Virus record (IMG/VR): IMGVR_UViG_3300031963_000536
Span: 1-33,967 of that record
Reading direction: 5' to 3' (one strand)
DNA length: 33,967 bases
Source: a virus
The notes beneath the pieces are model-generated. The model was given only the letters and a program-made list of their open reading frames with translations. It ran no database searches and was not told the origin of the DNA. Shown piece by piece: positions 1 to 8,125 of the stretch. Position numbers and translations under genes: made by a program. Every line of letters begins with the position of its first letter. The first letter of the stretch is position 1.

Positions 1-935
1 ACTGGGTGTGTAATTTGCACACTAATCGCTGTAGTTAATCGTGCAATTCCAAGACCCATACCTGCATAAGCAGAGTTTGAGGATGAACGCCAGTAGTAAC
101 GTTGACAAGCGGCTAACTCTCCCTGGATTGTGTTCATTGCCCTACGGAACGGCTGAGCCACAGACCCAACGTCTATCTGTATGCCAGTCACCTCATAATA
201 ATCATTGGTCGTAGTTGAACCAACAGGGGTGTTCTTAAAATAAATGCCAAATTCGTTGGCAGTTGCACTTACAGTTCCAGTGAAAGTAAAACGCTGCCAA
301 GTTGTTGTCAAGGTTGCGGATGAATTAATCGGAGATGCGCCACCTGTGTAACCAGTCAAAACATTTTGGTCTGTTCCTGTACCTGAGTCTATTTTAACGA
401 TTAACTGACTAGATGCAGCGGAATAACCTGAACCTTTTCTAGCATAGAAAGATAAGGTAATGGTTTTGCCAGCATACGGAATTGCATTTATCGTTTCAAA
501 AGATTGTGCAAAATATATGTCATTGGTTCCCGTTGTTGTTCTAGCAATTCGTGCACAATATTGAATAAAAGGTAAATTGGTTGAATCGCTGGTGGTTTGT
601 CTTGTCACTTGTGCGGTAGTGCCAACACCATCGGTAACGACTTGCCACCTATCTGCTGAATAAACAAACGTGCCAACAGAAGTGATTGTGGTTCCACGCT
701 GCCAGATGTCAAAGGCCCCATTCAAGACAGGGTTGCTGGAACTTAACTGGCTACCGTAGGACTTCCAAGCCAGACCTGTTGATGCGGCAGAGTCAGCCAC
801 AAGAACTTGGTCATTGCTGCCAACCGCTAGACGGTTGACCGTATCAGCAGCAGTTGCTGCGATTAGGTCACCCTTTGCGTCAACAATAGTCGGTTGGATT
901 CCGCCCTCTACTGAGGGTATTCTTCCAATGGTCAT
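1..935 (-). CDS. Tail fibre protein B, C-terminus cut by window edge
   Basis: The minus-strand frame is open from the ATG at 935 to the left edge (311 codons), so the 3' end is missing. The N-terminus carries an AKGDL / RLAVGSNDQVLVADSA segment. The middle is a Thr/Ser-rich beta-type domain. Near the edge lies GELAACQRYYWR. All three blocks recur in the same order in the protein at 32671-33831, so the two are paralogs. By comparison with that copy about 70-80 residues are lost. The family is tail-fibre or receptor-binding protein of siphoviruses; host adhesion is inferred from family and position after the collagen-like gene. The ATG lies one base beyond the stop of the upstream gene. I am confident in coding and in the paralogy, less in the exact virion role. 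Confidence 0.85.
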   Translation of the reverse strand, partial: MTIGRIPSVEGGIQPTIVDAKGDLIAATAADTVNRLAVGSNDQVLVADSAASTGLAWKSYGSQLSSSNPVLNGAFDIWQRGTTITSVGTFVYSADRWQVVTDGVGTTAQVTRQTTSDSTNLPFIQYCARIARTTTGTNDIYFAQSFETINAIPYAGKTITLSFYARKGSGYSAASSQLIVKIDSGTGTDQNVLTGYTGGASPINSSATLTTTWQRFTFTGTVSATANEFGIYFKNTPVGSTTTNDYYEVTGIQIDVGSVAQPFRRAMNTIQGELAACQRYYWRSSSNSAYAGMGLGIARLTTAISVQITHP

Positions 936-936
936 A

Positions 937-1266
937 TTATGCAATCTCGCTTCCGTAAGCGTTAAATGACATTGTTGCGGTGGATGAATAAACAGTTACA
1001 ACATCGCTGGCATTTAGTGTGATGCCAAGTGTTAATGTATCGGTGGCATTTCCAGGAAGTGAAACATCGTAAGCAACATAATGTTGAGCAGCAAGTGATG
1101 CACCATCTGGTCTAACTGCAATACGATAGGTGGCGGCAGTTGCTGCTTGGTTGCAAACTGTGATTGTTGAAATAACTGTTTCAGTTGCACTAGGGCAAGT
1201 GTAAAGAGTTGTTGCAGTTGTTGCGCTTGGGTTTGATTGACCCAAAACTTTGTATGATGTAGCCAT
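937..1266 (-). CDS. Small beta-rich tail-associated protein
   Basis: A 109-residue protein rich in Thr, Ala, Ser and Val, with alternating hydrophobic residues that suggest an all-beta sandwich (for example TETVISTITVCNQ and ASDVVTVYSS). There is no signal peptide or membrane segment. It sits between the collagen-like fibre and tail fibre B with almost no spacing, so it is probably translated with them and belongs to the virion or to fibre assembly. Small proteins of this type accompany fibres in many environmental phages, but I cannot name a family. Function unknown; the structural role is inferred from context. Confidence 0.75.
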   Translation of the reverse strand: MATSYKVLGQSNPSATTATTLYTCPSATETVISTITVCNQAATAATYRIAVRPDGASLAAQHYVAYDVSLPGNATDTLTLGITLNASDVVTVYSSTATMSFNAYGSEIA

Positions 1267-3234
1267 TTACATTCCACCTAACATTAGTATTCCTGGTAAA
1301 GCATTTGCATCTAATCCTGCTGGTCCTGTTGCACCTGTCGGGCCAACCGCACCTGTTGCACCAACTGGGCCTGTCGCACCGACTGGGCCTGTTGCTCCTG
1401 CTGGTCCTGTGGCACCTTCAGGTCCTGTAGCACCTACGGGTCCTGTTGCTCCAACTGGTCCTGTTGCTCCAACTGGTCCTGTTGCACCTGTTGCTCCATC
1501 TAATCCAGCAGGTCCTGTAGCACCGATTGGTCCTGTAGCACCAACATCACCTTGAATTCCTTGAACGCCTTGTGGTCCAGTAGCCCCAGTTGCACCAGCA
1601 GGTCCTGTAGCACCGATTGGTCCTGTGGCACCGATTGGCCCAGTAGCACCTTCTGGTCCTGTGGCACCGATTGGGCCTGTTGCTCCTACTGGTCCTGTTG
1701 CGCCAACATCACCTTGCACACCTTGTGGGCCTGTGGCACCGATTGGGCCTGTTGGTCCTGTGGCACCTGTTGCTCCATCTGCGCCATTGGCACCTGTTGC
1801 ACCGATTGGGCCAGTGGCACCAATAGGTCCAGTAGGACCTGTTGCGCCCGTGGCACCGACGGGGCCTGTGGCACCAGTTGCACCTGTCGGACCTTGTGGG
1901 CCTTGTGGTGCTTCAAGAGTTGTTAAAACAAATGAATAGTGTGTTGTGCCTTCTGTGACAAAACTATAGTTATGCGCACTTGCATCACCATTGACGCCAT
2001 AGATTTCAACAATCATTCTTTGACCAACTGAAACTGATGTTGTTGGCAAAGTAATATCTGTCTCTGTTATTACTGGACTTCCTGCACCATTCCATCCAGT
2101 CAAACTTGTATCTGAATCACCGATAGTTGATAAAACAGTTCCTGAATTGCTTGCAAGTTTCAAACGTACAAACACAGAGAGATTGTCATTGCTTGCAGGT
2201 TTCAACATCTGCATAATGAAACGTTGAGTTCCACCTGGAATAAGAGTGAAATCAAATGGGGTAGAAATATATGAAGCAATCAAAGATGTGGAATTGCCAG
2301 CAATATTTACAGTTGTTGTGCTTTCAGCAGCAGATACTGGGTCCTCACCAAGTTGCTTAAATCCAGTGAGTTCTGTAATTGAAGAATTGAAATAGTAATA
2401 ACGACCAGCAACAATTCCTTGTGGACCTGTCGGACCAGTTGCACCAGTTGCACCACTTGCACCTGTTGCTCCAATTGGGCCAGTTGCTCCTGTCGCACCT
2501 GTTGGACCTTCAGCACCAGTTGCACCAACTGGACCTGTAGCGCCAGTTGCGCCAATAGGACCTGTTGGACCTGTCGCACCAGTCGGTCCTTGAATCGCTC
2601 CAGCATTAAGCCAGGAAGAAGATGTTGTTGACCAAACATATAAATCTGGGCCAACAATGTAAGCATCACCAGGATTTCCTGTTGGATGCGCTGCTTCTAA
2701 AGCAGCAAGTGTTGCATAAGAACCAAGAATTGAAATACCAGCACCTTGTGGACCAGTAGCACCAGTTGGACCAGTTGCACCGCTTGGGCCAGTTGCACCA
2801 GTTGCTCCTACTGGACCTGTTGCACCAGCAGGACCTGTGGCACCAACATTTCCTTGTGGACCAGTTGCACCAGTTGCACCTTCAACACCTTGCACACCTT
2901 GAATGCCCTGAATACCTTGTGCGCCAGTAGCACCTGTTGCTCCAGTTGCACCGACAGGACCAGTTGCGCCTGTTGAGCCAGCAGGACCAGTTACACCTTG
3001 AACGCCTGTTGCACCAGTTGCACCTGTTGCACCTACAGGGCCAGTTGCACCTGCAGGACCAGTTGCACCAGTAACACCTTGAATTCCTGTTGCTCCAGTT
3101 GCACCTGTTACGCCAGCAGGACCAGTTGCACCTGCAGGTCCTGTTGGACCAGTAGGACCTTGTGGGCCAGCAACACCTACATCGCTGACAACAACGGTGT
3201 TTGTATCTTCATTGATGATAACTTTATTAGACAC
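1267..3234 (-). CDS. Collagen-like tail fibre protein with two embedded globular domains
   Basis: A 655-residue protein dominated by Gly-X-Y triplets of GATGP and GPTGA type, the signature of phage collagen-like fibres that trimerise as triple helices. Three collagen blocks are visible: residues about 20-160, 217-275 and 440-645. The first insert (about 163-216) holds the segment [13 protein letters not shown]. The second (about 275-440) is a beta-rich domain without triplets. The protein ends in a short cap, [10 protein letters not shown]. It lies after terminase and a small beta protein and before tail fibre B. The expected role is an extended fibre or head/tail decoration carrying globular modules. 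Repeat number in such genes often varies, and assembly collapse is possible. Confidence 0.9.
   Translation of the reverse strand: MSNKVIINEDTNTVVVSDVGVAGPQGPTGPTGPAGATGPAGVTGATGATGIQGVTGATGPAGATGPVGATGATGATGVQGVTGPAGSTGATGPVGATGATGATGAQGIQGIQGVQGVEGATGATGPQGNVGATGPAGATGPVGATGATGPSGATGPTGATGPQGAGISILGSYATLAALEAAHPTGNPGDAYIVGPDLYVWSTTSSSWLNAGAIQGPTGATGPTGPIGATGATGPVGATGAEGPTGATGATGPIGATGASGATGATGPTGPQGIVAGRYYYFNSSITELTGFKQLGEDPVSAAESTTTVNIAGNSTSLIASYISTPFDFTLIPGGTQRFIMQMLKPASNDNLSVFVRLKLASNSGTVLSTIGDSDTSLTGWNGAGSPVITETDITLPTTSVSVGQRMIVEIYGVNGDASAHNYSFVTEGTTHYSFVLTTLEAPQGPQGPTGATGATGPVGATGATGPTGPIGATGPIGATGANGADGATGATGPTGPIGATGPQGVQGDVGATGPVGATGPIGATGPEGATGPIGATGPIGATGPAGATGATGPQGVQGIQGDVGATGPIGATGPAGLDGATGATGPVGATGPVGATGPVGATGPEGATGPAGATGPVGATGPVGATGAVGPTGATGPAGLDANALPGILMLGGM
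1318..3180 (-). repeat. GXY-encoding degenerate 9-18 bp tandem repeats, three blocks
   Basis: The repeats, seen on the plus strand as variants of GGTCCTGTTGCACC, encode the collagen triplets. They occupy about 1318-1915, 2420-2595 and 2745-3175, interrupted by two non-repetitive segments matching the globular inserts. Near-identical neighbouring units make slippage or unequal recombination likely. Confidence 0.85.
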
Positions 3235-3577
3235 GTGTTACCTCACCTGCAACTGTAATTTGTCCTTGGATGATTCGCGTAACAACCCCGCCTGAAGAAA
3301 TTTCTAAATCATAAACATAATAACCTGCATCTAATGCGCCAGTTTGTGCTGCTGTAGCGTGTAAAACAAGTTTGCCTAGAGCGCCTGTGATAACGATGCC
3401 ACCATTGCTGGTAGTAAGAGTTAATTCAGCAGAATCTGAATTGTAATTCTGACGCAATTGCATTGCTGCTGTGTAGCCAGTCAAATTTATTGCAGCGCCA
3501 TTTGCATCTTGATAAAGAACATTCAAGTCCCAGTCAGAACCCTGGTCCATTGTAAAATTGTAAATACCTGCAGTCAT
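3227..3577 (-). CDS. Ig-like/beta-sandwich tail or baseplate accessory protein
   Basis: A 116-residue protein. Its start ([19 protein letters not shown]) and end (YYVYDLEI, then [12 protein letters not shown]) match the layout of small Ig-like proteins encoded just upstream of fibre genes in many phages. These pair an input domain describing a linear combination of strands with a C-terminal GXXTRIIQG strand. It overlaps the collagen gene by eight bases and begins inside the stop of the 44-residue membrane protein (TAATG), so the three are translationally coupled. A role in fibre attachment or the baseplate is inferred from context. No catalytic motif is seen. Confidence 0.75.
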   Translation of the reverse strand: MTAGIYNFTMDQGSDWDLNVLYQDANGAAINLTGYTAAMQLRQNYNSDSAELTLTTSNGGIVITGALGKLVLHATAAQTGALDAGYYVYDLEISSGGVVTRIIQGQITVAGEVTRV

Positions 3578-3711
3578 TATTTCTCCGTTGCCCAGACTAG
3601 AAATCCGCCAACCGCCATCAACGCAAGCGGAAGCGAAATCATTGCAACCCCGACTGTAAATAGAGCCACGCCAAGAACTTCAGCGGCTACTGCCCAATCT
3701 ATTTTCTTCAT
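3577..3711 (-). CDS. Small membrane protein (44 aa)
   Basis: A short ORF starting at ATG 3711 with a strong ribosome site (AAGGAGCCACA before the ATG) and ending in a TAATG overlap with the next gene. After a short charged start (MKKIDWA) the sequence is almost continuously hydrophobic (VLGVALFTVGVAMISLPLALM, roughly residues 12-40). That allows one long or two short membrane helices before the terminal ATEK. It lies between large terminase and fibre genes. Family unknown; a holin-like or membrane-anchoring function is possible but unproven. The ribosome site and coupling on both sides support a real gene. Confidence 0.7.
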   Translation of the reverse strand: MKKIDWAVAAEVLGVALFTVGVAMISLPLALMAVGGFLVWATEK

Positions 3712-3720
3712 TGTGGCTCC

Positions 3721-5241
3721 TTAGAGATTAAGTGAAAAGAATTTTGGAACTGGTTGTTTAGGTTCTGGCGCAGCGGTAGCGCGGTCATAGCCAAAAATGG
3801 AAGCAACGGCGGCGTCAATCTTGCGCTTACTTGATGATTTGGAAACCATCACACCACGTGAAGATTGCTTAGTCACGCAGTTGTTGACGTGGCGTGCAAG
3901 TCTTTCATCGCCATCGTGTGTGAATGAACCATTGACAACTGCTTCATAAAACTTCTGTGTTGCTGGCACCATACGCTCTGCGCTGTTGGGATATGAAACT
4001 ACTGGCAATCCTTCTTCGTCGAGAACCATAAATGTTCGCTGCCATCTGGCAGGGTCGAAAACAATCTCTCGCACACTGAAACGATTATCGCGTGCAGTGT
4101 TGATAATTGTTTGTTCGACTTCTGCAACTGGGACGTGCCACGTGTTGTCTGCATCTTGCGGCCTTTCCCATAATCCAACAACCATCAAATGTGGTTTGTC
4201 GCCACCAAGTAACCACGCAACCAAAGCAGTGGAGTCATTAGAGAATGCACCATCAAATGCCAAGATAACTTCTTCACCTGGTTCTGGTGTTCGCTCTTTA
4301 TCTTCCAACGCTTCCCAAGTTCCGTGAGGAAGCCACGCGGTCTGAGTCGAAGTCCAGATGTTTAATCTTTTTGTTTTGAACTCTGCTTCGGGTGTTCTCA
4401 ATACCGCGCTGGCAAAATCATCAGCGGCGCAAATGTCGCCGTATCCAGGGTTTGCTAATTTCCACGCATCTTCTGTTTTGTAATCAAGGTTTTCATCGCC
4501 TTCATACCAAGCAAAGAAGAATGTTGAATCATCTACTTCACCTGATGCGATGCGCTTGCCATAATTGTAAAGGTCATAGCACAATGAATCTTTACCGCTT
4601 GAATCTGTCTTAACACCAGCGGTGGTAATTGCTACCAACATTGGTTCTGTTCGTGCGCCCATCGCAAGTGACATTACATCAAAGAGTTCACGGTTGGGTT
4701 GTGCGTGCAATTCGTCAAAGGCAACAAAGGTTGGTGATAAACCTTCTTTGGTAAATGCTTCAGCAGAGAGAACGCGGTAACTTGCACCGTTCTTTGGATT
4801 GTAAATTGCATCGCGATAAACCTGCAAGAACTGCAACTCTGGTTCCAAGCGAATCATCTCTTTGGCATTATTGAAAACAATGCGGGCTTGGTCACGGTCA
4901 GCGGCACAAGAATAAATTTCGCCACCTGACGGACCCAGTGCCAAATGCTCAAGAGCCACAGCAGAGAGCCACGCTGATTTACCTTGCTTGCGGGGAAGCC
5001 CAATCAAGGCAATCTTATGTTTCAAATACCCATTGTCTTTGACAGCAAAGAGATTGCGAGTCAGTTCCTTTTGCCAGTCACGGAAAATCAAAGGCTCACC
5101 AGCATTGCCCGCAACAGAATCTTTAGTTATCTTGCAAAGCGTTTCAGCAAAATCAATTACTTGGTCACCGCGGCTGCCCTGGTATTCATTATCTGAAACC
5201 TTAGACAGATACTTTGGTGGCCATCCCCCAATGGCGGTCAT
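3721..5241 (-). CDS. terL: Terminase large subunit
   Basis: A 506-residue packaging motor. The N-terminal ATPase shows a Walker A-type loop, GLPRKQGKSA (residues 81-90), and a Walker B, FVAFDELHA (172-180, with the catalytic Glu after Asp). The C-terminal RNase H-like nuclease begins with ILAFDGAFSNDSTAL (Asp330) and continues to a later Asp-containing segment near the end (KRKIDAAVA). Length is normal for phage TerL. The ATG overlaps the TerS stop (TAATG), so the two subunits are coupled. It translocates DNA into proheads at the portal and cuts the genome. Cut chemistry (cos or pac) cannot be read from the protein alone. Confidence 0.95.
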   Translation of the reverse strand: MTAIGGWPPKYLSKVSDNEYQGSRGDQVIDFAETLCKITKDSVAGNAGEPLIFRDWQKELTRNLFAVKDNGYLKHKIALIGLPRKQGKSAWLSAVALEHLALGPSGGEIYSCAADRDQARIVFNNAKEMIRLEPELQFLQVYRDAIYNPKNGASYRVLSAEAFTKEGLSPTFVAFDELHAQPNRELFDVMSLAMGARTEPMLVAITTAGVKTDSSGKDSLCYDLYNYGKRIASGEVDDSTFFFAWYEGDENLDYKTEDAWKLANPGYGDICAADDFASAVLRTPEAEFKTKRLNIWTSTQTAWLPHGTWEALEDKERTPEPGEEVILAFDGAFSNDSTALVAWLLGGDKPHLMVVGLWERPQDADNTWHVPVAEVEQTIINTARDNRFSVREIVFDPARWQRTFMVLDEEGLPVVSYPNSAERMVPATQKFYEAVVNGSFTHDGDERLARHVNNCVTKQSSRGVMVSKSSSKRKIDAAVASIFGYDRATAAPEPKQPVPKFFSLNL

Positions 5242-5690
5242 TAGTTTCGCTTCTCTCTTCGCGCTATCAATTCATCAAGAGCGCTGGCCTTTTGAACTTC
5301 AGCAACTCCAAGACGTGAACGTGATGTTGGGTCAAAACCTAACGCTGCCAATGATTCACGGAAGGCTTTGTTCACTGCAGTAAATGCACGTGCATCAGCC
5401 GCTTCAAGTGTTGCCATAAATTTATTTTGCGCAGCAACGTTTGCATCAGCCAATCGGCACGCTGCTTCAACTGCTTGCATATCTGAATCAGGAGAGAGCC
5501 ACGTAATTGCATAGGCCCATGCGCGTTCCCATAACTTTGCGCCTTCTGCTTGAAGGTACGCAGGTGTTGGTGGGATTTCGCGTGCCATCGCCAGTGGCGT
5601 GACCGATGCCAACGCAGGCAAAGGCCGCTGGCCTGGGTTGCCAGTTGCTCTTTTGATTTCGTTTGGTTTCGGTGGTCTGCCCGCTGTCAT
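5241..5690 (-). CDS. terS: Terminase small subunit, P27 type
   Basis: The frame is open from 5918, but the start at 5690 is preferred. It has a ribosome site (AAAAGGAAAAA before ATG) and begins MTAGRPPKPNEIKRATGNPGQRP, the usual N-terminus of P27-like small terminases. The result is 149 residues. The remainder is mostly helical (ANVAAQNKFMATLEAADARAF), followed by FDPTSRSRLGV, another family hallmark. It recognises phage DNA and hands it to TerL, which follows with a TAATG overlap. The 142 bases upstream, to the HNH gene, hold no clear ORF of their own and are where a packaging site might lie. Confidence 0.88.
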   Translation of the reverse strand: MTAGRPPKPNEIKRATGNPGQRPLPALASVTPLAMAREIPPTPAYLQAEGAKLWERAWAYAITWLSPDSDMQAVEAACRLADANVAAQNKFMATLEAADARAFTAVNKAFRESLAALGFDPTSRSRLGVAEVQKASALDELIARREKRN

Positions 5691-5832
5691 TTTTTCCTTT
5701 TCACATAAAGAACAAAATAAAACTGAGTTTCGTAATTTCGCAGAGATGTACGAAGGCAGGGCGTCGGGGTAGATAAATTTTTTCGCATATGAGGATTTTG
5801 CCCGTACTGGGAGATGCCACGGGGGAGTTTTT

Positions 5833-6141
5833 CTATCTATCGCCTTTTTCGCTATTGCATTTTCTGCACAACACTTGCAAGTTTGAAATCTCGTATCGCA
5901 GGTCAGGGTGCAAATCAACTAGAGGAATGATGTGGTCAACTGTTAAATCTTTTGTTGCTCCACATTGTTTGCAGAACGGATGTATCTCACGCAATTGTTT
6001 AGATAGTTTGCGCCAACGATAATCGTATCCTCTGTCCAGTCTGGATACCCTGCCACGCTCTTTGATTCGCTGACATTGTTTGCATCGTGATGCACGAACA
6101 ATAACTCCACAATCAACACACGGTCTAGGAAGCATCATCAT
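5833..6141 (-). CDS. HNH endonuclease next to small terminase
   Basis: A 102-residue protein from the first of three adjacent in-frame ATGs at 6141; the longer frame to 6234 would overlap the previous gene heavily. N-terminal zinc-type cysteines CVDC and CKQC are followed by an HNH core. This has CKQCG at 57-61, TVDHIIPL with D69 and H70, then NLQVLCRKCNSEKG with N87 and a CXXC. It starts within the end of the preceding endonuclease VII-like gene. HNH proteins beside TerS are known to stimulate terminase cutting in cos phages, so a packaging role is likely. A free-standing homing endonuclease is the alternative. Confidence 0.88.
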   Translation of the reverse strand: MMMLPRPCVDCGVIVRASRCKQCQRIKERGRVSRLDRGYDYRWRKLSKQLREIHPFCKQCGATKDLTVDHIIPLVDLHPDLRYEISNLQVLCRKCNSEKGDR

Positions 6142-6511
6142 TTCTAACAAGATATTCAATTGCCATTGCAAGATGCGCTTGGTTATCTTTGAAGAATCCC
6201 AATCCTGAATTACATCTCCAACATAACAATCCACGAATCTTTAATGTTTCATGATTGTGGTCAATGATTAACTTTTTACCAACTTCTTCAGCAGTGATGC
6301 CACAGATTGCACACACATTGTTTTGCTTCTCAAGTAATGTTTCGTATTCTTCACGATTAGCAGTGCGAGTAACCTGCCGATGTATATTCCTACACGTTCT
6401 GCAAATGTTATGTCTTTTATTTTCACGTGTATTAGAAAAACGAAATTGTTCTACAGGAAGAAGTCTTAGACATTTGCGACACTCTTTGGTGTCGTCATTC
6501 GATGTCCTCAT
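6125..6511 (-). CDS. Endonuclease VII-like (recombination endonuclease) protein
   Basis: The frame is open from 6538; the ATG at 6511 is preferred because upstream codons lie inside the previous gene and a GAAGAAG ribosome site precedes it. The 128 residues match the phage endonuclease VII layout. That layout is CRKC (11-14) and CRTC (37-40) zinc pairs, CAICG (67-71), LIIDHNHE with D84, H85, H87, then RGLLCWRCNSGLG (93-105). T4 endonuclease VII resolves branched DNA before packaging, and the related protein here probably cleaves branches or nicks DNA near packaging. It is the first of two overlapping zinc-binding nucleases immediately before terminase. I am confident in family, not in substrate. 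Confidence 0.87.
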   Translation of the reverse strand: MRTSNDDTKECRKCLRLLPVEQFRFSNTRENKRHNICRTCRNIHRQVTRTANREEYETLLEKQNNVCAICGITAEEVGKKLIIDHNHETLKIRGLLCWRCNSGLGFFKDNQAHLAMAIEYLVRNDDAS

Positions 6512-6695
6512 CTTCTTCATCATCCGTTTCCAAACCAAGTGATGCCATCCTGTCGTTGACAGGTAATGACATATACATAGTTAAGGTTGACTGCACTGCT
6601 CTTGTGAGCAATGTTTCGATTGCATCAAAATGCAACGATTCATCGGTTGTAAGTTCTGTTTCGACTTCCCCGATGCTAATGTTGATGTTCAGCAT
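6495..6695 (-). CDS. Small acidic protein (66 aa), unknown function
   Basis: Begins MLNINISIGEVETELTTDES and ends in a strongly acidic tail (ETDDEEDEDIE). No motif is recognised. It overlaps both neighbours by about 17-20 bases, which fits the operon style here and supports a real gene. Acidic-tailed small proteins can act as DNA mimics or protein partners; that is speculation in this case. Confidence 0.6.
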   Translation of the reverse strand: MLNINISIGEVETELTTDESLHFDAIETLLTRAVQSTLTMYMSLPVNDRMASLGLETDDEEDEDIE

Positions 6696-6888
6696 TTTTG
6701 ATTTCCAATCGCGTGTCTAGTAGTTCGTCAATGAACTGTTCAACAATCTCGCGCTGTTGTTCGGAAAAGTCTGACTTGTTGCGTGTGACCGCTGCATGAA
6801 ACAGGGCTTCATCTATCTCTTCAATTTGACTGGAGACAGCAGAATCTGATAATGCCATTATATCAGGTTCTTGTGACAACATTGTCAA
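6676..6888 (-). CDS. Small helical protein (70 aa), unknown function
   Basis: A largely helical, acidic sequence with repeated heptad-like patterns (SSQIEEIDEALFHAAV, then EQQREIVEQFIDELLD). It starts within the stop of the zinc-ribbon/HTH gene (ATGA overlap near 6885) and itself overlaps the next gene by 20 bases. No known domain is seen. An internal ATG seven bases downstream is an alternative start. Confidence 0.6.
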   Translation of the reverse strand: MTMLSQEPDIMALSDSAVSSQIEEIDEALFHAAVTRNKSDFSEQQREIVEQFIDELLDTRLEIKNAEHQH

Positions 6889-7625
6889 ATCTTCCTGGCT
6901 TCAATGATTCCCGACAAGTCGTACATCTTCCCGCGCTTTTCGATGTTGAATTTTTTGATGATTCGATAAACCTCTCTTTGGGTCATCTGTAGCCACAATG
7001 CAATGGCTTCCACATCTAGGAAGAATTTCCTATTTGGGTTACTCATTGCCAGTGCCACCAATCTCAATACAGTCCAACTTTGTTTGCATCCAAAGCAACT
7101 GACATCAGCGGTTAAGTCGTCCACATCAATGACAACAAATTTCTTGCAATCATCTGTTGGGCAAGGTATTCGCCTTACCTGTTCTTTGAATTGTTTCGCC
7201 GCTGCCCGTCCCCTGGCGTGCAACTGCAAAACCTCTTCCACGAATTCTAAAGCCCACGGCTGCGACATTGACCATTCCAGGTGGGAAAGGTGGAAATTAC
7301 AGGTGACCTGAACCTCTGCTTCAATCGTCGGCTCCTTAGGCACCAGCGCGGGCGGTGTCAACCGCCTATCTTCGCGGATGACCCGCTCCCAGGAATGTAG
7401 GATGGTCAACAGGTCATTTGCCATCACAAAGTCCAAGGCATTGACATTGACCCCAATGGAGCGTTCGGCGCTGACGGCGCCACTGCCTGTCCTCGATGGC
7501 TCAAGGTAGAAGCCTGCCTGCCAGTGCAGGGTTGGTAACTCTTCCAAGGCATTGCACATCTTCTTGATACAACTGGCGCACGATAGTTCTGCCCGTGAGT
7601 AACGCTTACAAATGACACATTGCAT
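6885..7625 (-). CDS. Zinc-ribbon protein with C-terminal helix-turn-helix
   Basis: A 246-residue protein. N-terminal CVIC (3-6) and CASCIKKMC suggest a first zinc site. The middle holds a second zinc ribbon, CPTDDCKKF followed by CFGCKQSW. The C-terminal 45 residues look like a small HTH: FLDVEAIALWLQMTQREVYR, then IIKKFNIEKRGKMYDLSGI, the pattern of excisionase/MerR-type folds that read DNA through a winged helix. Similar two-zinc plus HTH proteins are common in actinophages between replication and packaging genes. A DNA-binding regulatory role is likely but the target is unknown. The start shares a TAATG overlap with the upstream gene. Confidence 0.8.
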   Translation of the reverse strand: MQCVICKRYSRAELSCASCIKKMCNALEELPTLHWQAGFYLEPSRTGSGAVSAERSIGVNVNALDFVMANDLLTILHSWERVIREDRRLTPPALVPKEPTIEAEVQVTCNFHLSHLEWSMSQPWALEFVEEVLQLHARGRAAAKQFKEQVRRIPCPTDDCKKFVVIDVDDLTADVSCFGCKQSWTVLRLVALAMSNPNRKFFLDVEAIALWLQMTQREVYRIIKKFNIEKRGKMYDLSGIIEARKI

Positions 7626-7984
7626 TAGAACGGGAACCCTTCTGTAGAACTGGTGGCATAGACTGGTCCTGGCCAGTAATTCGGGGCATCATCGAGCGTT
7701 TCAAATAAAGCCATTGTTGAGCAGTGGTGGTCTGCCAAGATAACCCGATTCTTTCCAGGAGCAGCCCACTTGATTCGGTTGGCGCTTCTTTCCACCGCTT
7801 CAAAGGAAACTCTGGTCCGATGGATTTCATAGGTCTGAAGCCCTGATAACTTCTTGATGATTTCTTCCTCAATGGTCAGGCGCTCTTTGTTGAGCAACCT
7901 GCTAAATCCAGCCCAAGAAATGCCCGACCAAACCAGGGTGCCGCACTTACTACAAATGATGGGTTTGAAATCAGAAGATGTCAT
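7625..7984 (-). CDS. Zinc-finger hypothetical protein (119 aa)
   Basis: Begins MTSSDFKPIICSKCGTLVW with one CXXC pair; HH followed by C near residues 87-89 might complete a zinc site. The rest is mixed alpha/beta with no recognised fold. It is the first gene after an intergenic region full of inverted repeats; the last repeat arm ends two bases before its ATG, so initiation may be controlled by that structure. It runs into the zinc-ribbon/HTH gene through a TAATG overlap. A shadow ORF in another frame (7606-7872) is not real. Confidence 0.7.
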   Translation of the reverse strand: MTSSDFKPIICSKCGTLVWSGISWAGFSRLLNKERLTIEEEIIKKLSGLQTYEIHRTRVSFEAVERSANRIKWAAPGKNRVILADHHCSTMALFETLDDAPNYWPGPVYATSSTEGFPF

Positions 7985-8107
7985 TGGTTGCCCATTTCCG
8001 TTTTCATTATGGGCAACAATGAAGTCGTATTACTTATTGGTGCCTCTATATAGGCACCACCAATAAGTAGAACCCTGGTTATGCTTCTTGCCCATTTTTT
8101 GGGCAAT
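7985..8107. promoter_or_regulatory. Inverted-repeat cluster with four TTGCCCA half-sites: operator or origin candidate
   Basis: Three palindromes in 123 bases. The first is GTTGCCCAT at 7987-7995 with ATGGGCAAC at 8009-8017. The second is TACTTATTGG at 8031-8040 with CCAATAAGTA at 8060-8069, enclosing TGCC/GGCA and an A/T core CTATATAG. The third is TTGCCCA at 8088-8094 with TGGGCAA at 8100-8106. The outer two share the same half-site. The region lies directly after the primase-helicase gene. There is no T-run, so a simple terminator is unlikely. A regulator binding site or replication origin would fit. Confidence 0.6.
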
Positions 8108-8125
8108 AAGACAAATCGGACATCC

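Noticed and set aside
1250-3258. Several plus-strand ORFs opposite the collagen-like gene, Pro- or Cys-rich
   Set aside because: They are antisense readings of the GXY repeats with no ribosome sites; the minus frame has the clear collagen pattern.
5691-5918. N-terminal extension of small terminase to 225 residues
   Set aside because: The extra segment has no terminase features, overlaps the HNH gene, and a good ribosome site precedes the shorter start at 5690.
8088-8106. Intrinsic terminator after the primase-helicase gene
   Set aside because: The stem is only seven bp and neither exit side has a T-run; the half-site repeats elsewhere in the gap, so a binding site fits better.
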